In this document: piece after piece, positions 60,124 to 64,000 of the stretch
Layout of the letters: each line of letters starts with the position of its first letter
How positions within the stretch are numbered: position 1 is the stretch's first letter
Source: Endothia cerciana
Lineage: Eukaryota > Ascomycota > Sordariomycetes > Diaporthales > Cryphonectriaceae
Assembly: GCA_026119935.1 (NCBI GenBank)
Contig: JALRMH010000078.1
Location: 33,163 to 97,162 of the forward strand
Direction of reading: 5' to 3'
Length of the DNA stretch: 64,000 nucleotides
Program-made: the position numbers and the translations under genes
Notes under the pieces: generated by a model
What the model saw: only the letters and a program-made list of their open reading frames with translations
What the model was told of the DNA's origin: nothing
Databases searched by the model: none

Positions 60124-62856
60124 CTAGACGCCGTCCACGCCGCCGAGGAACTTGCGCACGCGCCCGATCTCCAGCTCGCCCTTCTCGCTCTGGACGGCGC
60201 GCACGAGGTTGTTGAGGAGCTCGTCGACCTGCTCCTCGGGGCAGTTGGCCGCGAGGGCCACGAGCCGCCGGTACTTGTACTCGATGTCGCGGCTGGTGCC
60301 CTTGAGGCTCGAGACGTTGCCCTGCATGTTGGTCAGGATGTCGGTGGTCGCCTTGAGGCGCGCGCGGAGGATGTTGGTGTCCGGGAGGACGACGGGCTTG
60401 GGCTGCGACTGTGTGTCAGACTGCGTGGGGGAGGGGGAGGCGCTCTCGATGGCGCTCTCGAGTTGCTCCTCCCACTGTGCGGCGGAGCTGGACTGCGACG
60501 AGCCGAGCTGCTGCCCGACCGAGCCCATGCGGTACTGGATCCTCTCGAGCTCCCGGGACAGGTTGGCGACCTTCTGCCGGTGGAGCTGCTGCTGCTTCAG
60601 CCTCTCCTTGACACCCCCCAGCTCCCGCCTCGTCTCGGCCAGCCTGGTGGACGACATCCTGAGGCCGGCGTGGAGTTCGTCTAACGTGTCCTGCTTCCTC
60701 CTCAGCTCCTCCTGCGCGACTGCCGCGGTCTCGCCCAGCAGGTCTCTCATTGCTGTAAGGGGACGGGAGGTCAGCACAGGACGCGGTAGTACGGAGTTGG
60801 GAGGGCGGGGCGCAAGGAGCTTACACGAAACGATATCGTCGCTGCTCTCTTTGCTCCGCTGGTTGCTTGCGGCAACACCGACTGGTTCCGCCTCGGCCGC
60901 TCTCTGGTCGCCGTCGGGTAGGTCGCCGATACCGAAATCCCGCGGTCTGAGGCCCACACGGTTGGGGATGCCCGGGTCGGCGTGGACCTCGAGGAGCTGG
61001 GAAATGATGCTCCGGTTCGATATGCGCGCCGCCAGATTGAGAGCAGTGTCCCCGGCCTTGTCTTGCGCGTTGACCACGTCCGTCATGAACCTTCCCAGCC
61101 CTATCTTGGGGTGGGGGGCTGCAAGGCCACTGCCGTTGGCATTGTGCTCCTGACTGCTGGGCTGGCTGCCCTGCCTCACGACCCATTCCAACAGACAATC
61201 CAGGTAGTACTTGCTGGTGGCGTGGCGGCGGTCTATCGCACTCGTGACGACGACGTGGTGCAGCACGGTGCGGCCCTTGTTGTCCGCGACCTCGAGCGTG
61301 TTGCCCAGGAGATCCAGGAGCTCCGGGAAGGAGAAGTTGTCGTGGGAGTTGGTCACAATCACGGCGCGCATGAGCGCCGTCTGGCCTTCCGAGTTGACCC
61401 TGAACGGGTTGGCTCCGTGCCTGACCAGGGCCTGCACGATGTTCATGCGTGCCAGCGTGGCAGCCCAGTGCAGCGCGGTGTGTTGCTGGCTGTCGATGGG
61501 CATGTCCAGCTCCGTGGGGGCCAGGCCCTGCAGCTCCTCGAAGGCGTTCGGCTCGGCCGGCTCGGTGAAGAGGCCCAGGAGGGTCTTCCGGTTGACTTCG
61601 GCATCGACAGAGTCGTCGAACGGCAGAGGCGGGAGGGGCGTGACGCCGTCGTGGTCCGCACCGTCGTGGACGGTGATGCCGGCCTGGGAGTAGATGAAGG
61701 ACTCGTTCGGCTCGGTGGGGGATCCAGGGAAGTCCTCGGCGTACGTGCGCATGCCCTGCGGGTTACCAAAGCTGTCCGCCGGCGTCACGGTGACCCTCTG
61801 GCGCTTCCTGGGGGGCGAGGCCCCGTCGAGGCCCGCCTGCTGGGCGTTGCTGCCCCGCTGCGTGGAGTAGGCGGGGTCGGGGTTGCGGCCGCGCTCGGAG
61901 GCGAAGCTCTGCTGCGAGTTCGCCGGGAATGTGTCGCCCACGGCCTGCATCGAGGGCTGCCTGTTGAAGCTGGTCGCCCTCGGGAGGCCGCCGCGCTTCC
62001 TGGGCCCGGGGGAGTCGAGCCGGGCCTTGCTGATGGCGGCCACGGCATTGGAGGCGGTCGACGAGATGTTCTGGAAGAAGGTGCCGGACATGCTGCCGGG
62101 CCGCGAGCCCGCGGGGGCGCTGTAATACTTCTTCCTCTGGGCGGCCATGGCCTGTTCCTTGGTCGGGGTGTTGAGGTCCCCACGGCCGGCGACGCCGCCG
62201 TCCTGGCCCATGTCGTAGGTGAGGAGGGGGCGGAGGAGGTCCTCGACGCCGTACTGGCGGCAGACCTCGACACCGCGCTCGAAGGATATCCAGGTGCCCT
62301 GGTACTTGCCGTAGCCGCCCTGGACCTTCTCGTGCTCGCCGGTCTGGATCTCCTTCTCGAGGATCTTGGTGCGCTTGCCCTTGTCCAGGCCGGCGACCTT
62401 GAGGATCTGCGTGGCGTTGAGGTGGCTGTCGTTGCGGCGGCGCATCACCGCGACCTGGTTGACCTCCATCTCGTAGACCTCGACGCCGCTGTAGACGGAC
62501 GAGTAGATCTGGGGGCCATCGTCGTCCTCGACATGGCCCGGCTGCGAGGAGCCCGCGAACTGATAGTAGCCGGCGGGGCGGGCGCCCTGCTGCGAGGAGG
62601 GCTGGCTCATGGAGAAGGAGCGCTGGGAGGAGGGGGCGGCGGAGGGGGGGGGCGGGGGGTGTGGCAGGGGCTGCTGCGCGTGGGCGAGACGGGTGGCGTG
62701 GTCGAAGGAGGCCCTCGGGCCTGCGGCGGCGGGATAGGCGGGGAGCGGGCGTCGCGAGGACGCGCCGGGGTCGGAGAGCTGTGCGGCGCCCCGGGACGAG
62801 GCGGAGGAGGCGGCGGGATGCGAAGGGGGGGGTTTCGTGAGGGTGGTGGATGCCAT
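60124..62856 (-). CDS. APSES (KilA-N) and ankyrin-repeat transcription regulator, MBF-type Swi6/Mbp1 family
   Basis: Two exons, 62856-60825 and 60752-60124, give 886 residues; the 72-bp intron (GTAAGC...TACAG) is itself open. After a Pro/Ser-rich leader comes the APSES DNA-binding domain (about 116-210): YSGVEVYEMEVNQVAVMRRR, LNATQILKVAGLDKGKR, then the HEKVQGGYGKYQGTWISFER box. Ankyrin repeats follow at about 445-660 (TALHWAATLARMNIVQALVR, GDTALNLAARISNRSIISQL). The C-terminal coiled coil (about 710-870) suits dimerisation with an MBF partner. Such proteins drive G1/S genes at MluI cell-cycle boxes. The EVYEMEVNQVAVMRRR form of the APSES domain is what I recall for Swi6-type proteins in filamentous fungi, more than Mbp1, but both carry the same architecture, so no symbol is given. 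The start is ATG; the frame upstream to 63060 lacks family sequence. Confidence 0.9.
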   Translation of the reverse strand: MASTTLTKPPPSHPAASSASSRGAAQLSDPGASSRRPLPAYPAAAGPRASFDHATRLAHAQQPLPHPPPPPSAAPSSQRSFSMSQPSSQQGARPAGYYQFAGSSQPGHVEDDDGPQIYSSVYSGVEVYEMEVNQVAVMRRRNDSHLNATQILKVAGLDKGKRTKILEKEIQTGEHEKVQGGYGKYQGTWISFERGVEVCRQYGVEDLLRPLLTYDMGQDGGVAGRGDLNTPTKEQAMAAQRKKYYSAPAGSRPGSMSGTFFQNISSTASNAVAAISKARLDSPGPRKRGGLPRATSFNRQPSMQAVGDTFPANSQQSFASERGRNPDPAYSTQRGSNAQQAGLDGASPPRKRQRVTVTPADSFGNPQGMRTYAEDFPGSPTEPNESFIYSQAGITVHDGADHDGVTPLPPLPFDDSVDAEVNRKTLLGLFTEPAEPNAFEELQGLAPTELDMPIDSQQHTALHWAATLARMNIVQALVRHGANPFRVNSEGQTALMRAVIVTNSHDNFSFPELLDLLGNTLEVADNKGRTVLHHVVVTSAIDRRHATSKYYLDCLLEWVVRQGSQPSSQEHNANGSGLAAPHPKIGLGRFMTDVVNAQDKAGDTALNLAARISNRSIISQLLEVHADPGIPNRVGLRPRDFGIGDLPDGDQRAAEAEPVGVAASNQRSKESSDDIVSCKLLAPRPPNSVLPRPVLTSRPLTAMRDLLGETAAVAQEELRRKQDTLDELHAGLRMSSTRLAETRRELGGVKERLKQQQLHRQKVANLSRELERIQYRMGSVGQQLGSSQSSSAAQWEEQLESAIESASPSPTQSDTQSQPKPVVLPDTNILRARLKATTDILTNMQGNVSSLKGTSRDIEYKYRRLVALAANCPEEQVDELLNNLVRAVQSEKGELEIGRVRKFLGGVDGV

Positions 62857-63164
62857 ACTACGGTGGGCCGGATCCCATTGACGTTCGCTATTGCCCTGCT
62901 GCAGAGACAATATGATTGTCCTTGCTGGCGTGGACCCGCACCCGCACCCGCGCCGGCAGCTCGGATCGCGACCTGCGGGGGCAGCTCCTTTCCTGACAAT
63001 GCAGGCCGGTGCGGTGCGGTGCGGTGCGCAGCAGGTCGAGGCTCCGCGACAGGCAGCCAAGCGCCGCGAGGCAGCGGGGACGCCGAGGGTGGACAGAACT
63101 GGTGGTTATCCGCGGTTGGCCGGGGCCGACGAGAAACCTGAAAGGCGGTGGGAAAGCGTGAGGA

Positions 63165-63205
<41 letters not shown>
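63165..63205. repeat. (CGT)n trinucleotide repeat
   Basis: About 13 tandem CGT units, roughly 310 bp upstream of the APSES start codon. They read as poly-Val or poly-Arg on + by chance. Confidence 0.95.
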
Positions 63206-63208
<3 letters not shown>

Positions 63209-63433
63209 TATTGCCGGGAGGACTGACTATGTTGATGAGAGATCTACCTGGTGAGGGAGAGGGAACCAGGGAGGGAGGATTGCGAGGGGGTGTGAAGGAG
63301 GGGGGGGGGGGGAGAGAGTCGCCAGGTCGGAATTGGATTGGATACTACAACTCAACTGCGAACGAGGTAGCGCGGGACGGCCACGGCACCCTGTCGAGAG
63401 AGGTAGACAAGACAAGACAGACCCCCAGTAAGG

Positions 63434-63473
63434 GCTGGCTGGCTGAAGGGCTGGCTGGCTGGCTGGCTGGCTG
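63434..63473. repeat. (CTGG)n tetranucleotide repeat
   Basis: Two short blocks of tandem CTGG units separated by CTGAAGGG, upstream of the APSES gene. Confidence 0.88.
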
Positions 63474-64000
63474 ACACCCTCTCTATGTCTCTCTTTTCCA
63501 GACGGGCGTGGACGGGTTGGTCTTGTTACGCGAGGTCAGGTGAGGTGAGGTCTGGTGGATCTGTCGATTTGTCGATTTGTCTGTCGACCAGGACACGGAT
63601 ACACGAGGGGAGAGGCCAAGAGAGACACGACAAGGGCGCCTGGTTGGTTGGTTGATCTGGTTGGGGAGGATCTGGCCTCTGGCCCTGCACGCAATTAGAT
63701 CTGATCTGGGGGAGACACGAGCCTGGGGACGTGTCGGTTTCGCGGCCTTTTCGTGTAGGGCACGCGCGAGGGAGGGCGGGCCCATCATGGTGGCAGAAGC
63801 TTGAGGGGGGAGGAGGGAGGGGGGGGGGGGCTGGAGAGGGCTCGCGCCAGTGGGTAACGGCAGGTGGACACAGCAGAGGGCGGGGCATTCCAGCGCCCCC
63901 CCCCCCCCGGGGGGGTGGGTGTGGGGCGGGGTGCTCGGGCGGCAGGCGGGTGCAGCGCCCGGGGGGCGGGGGGGGCGGGGGCCCAGGTGGAATCGTGTGA

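Larger units (their letters stand above)
62857..64000. other. Promoter side of the APSES gene and window end
   Basis: This 1.1 kb is strongly skewed, with G and C homopolymers near 63300-63312, 63819-63830 and 63895-63917, plus two microsatellites. No gene is supported. The open frames here come from low-complexity DNA. Confidence 0.55.

Noticed and set aside
60982..63141. 719-codon plus-strand frame opposite the APSES gene
   Set aside because: It mirrors the well-supported minus-strand gene; the composition (Val/Gly/Leu/Arg-rich) is typical of antisense frames in GC-rich codons.
1..64000. Search for tRNA, 5S rRNA, telomere repeats, transposon ends and CRISPR arrays
   Set aside because: No convincing T-loop/anticodon pair, 5S-like sequence, TTAGGG array, long terminal or inverted repeat, or spaced direct repeats were found by eye; a covariance-model scan would be needed to exclude small RNAs.

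Overview
The window looks like nuclear DNA of a filamentous ascomycete (Pezizomycotina, most likely Sordariomycetes). Genes carry several short introns (about 40-150 bp, GTRNGT...YAG). The families are typical of such fungi: a Zn2Cys6 regulator, an OPT transporter, a DHA2-type MFS carrier, a microsomal P450, a class A flavin monooxygenase, KatG, a Sim4/Fta1 kinetochore protein, an APSES/ankyrin regulator and a cyanovirin-N homology (CVNH) protein. There is no prokaryotic operon structure, no rRNA or tRNA gene that I could recognise, and no CRISPR array. Exon boundaries below were read by hand from splice consensus plus family homology, and where possible checked by requiring the spliced length to be a multiple of three.

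Layout. 1.6-4.2 kb: SulP anion transporter (-). 6.3-7.65 kb: aldo/keto reductase with a frameshift (+). 8.4-9.4 kb: orphan basic protein (-). 12.35-15.0 kb: Zn2Cys6 transcription factor (+), converging on an OPT oligopeptide transporter (-, 16.06-18.9 kb). 20.0-22.0 kb: MFS drug:H+ antiporter-like gene (-) whose exon 2/3 junction does not splice in frame. 22-27.4 kb: gene-poor, with one truncated NAD(P)-dependent reductase relic. 27.4-28.4 kb: secreted or membrane-anchored protein (+). 30.4-35.9 kb: a 1,787-residue acidic disordered protein with an N-terminal coiled coil (+). 37.2-37.6 kb: small Cys-containing protein (+). 39.3-43.7 kb: a P450 and a salicylate-hydroxylase-like monooxygenase, both on -. 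44.8-47.2 kb: catalase-peroxidase (-) with an apparent N-terminal presequence. 49.8-51.4 kb: Fta1/CENP-L-like (+). 51.65-52.5 kb: Met8-like sirohaem synthase (-), divergent from a Pep7/Vac1 FYVE protein (+, 53.3-55.5 kb) across a tetranucleotide microsatellite. 56.4-59.3 kb: CVNH lectin-like exons followed in the same frame by a long Ser/Thr-rich extracellular-type sequence. 60.1-62.9 kb: APSES/ankyrin MBF-type regulator (-).

The right third (about 44.8-64 kb) is mostly conserved housekeeping genes: redox defence, kinetochore, sirohaem, endosomal fusion and G1/S transcription. The left two thirds are accessory in character: transporters, a regulator, two oxygenases, orphans and at least two damaged genes, separated by long non-coding stretches. 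The P450 and monooxygenase pair, and the regulator next to two transporters, are the only neighbourhoods that suggest linked metabolic functions. No polyketide synthase, NRPS, terpene synthase or other backbone gene is visible. I found no clearly novel defence or mobile system. The least ordinary signals are the CVNH/Ser-Thr-rich arrangement and the genes caught part-way through decay.
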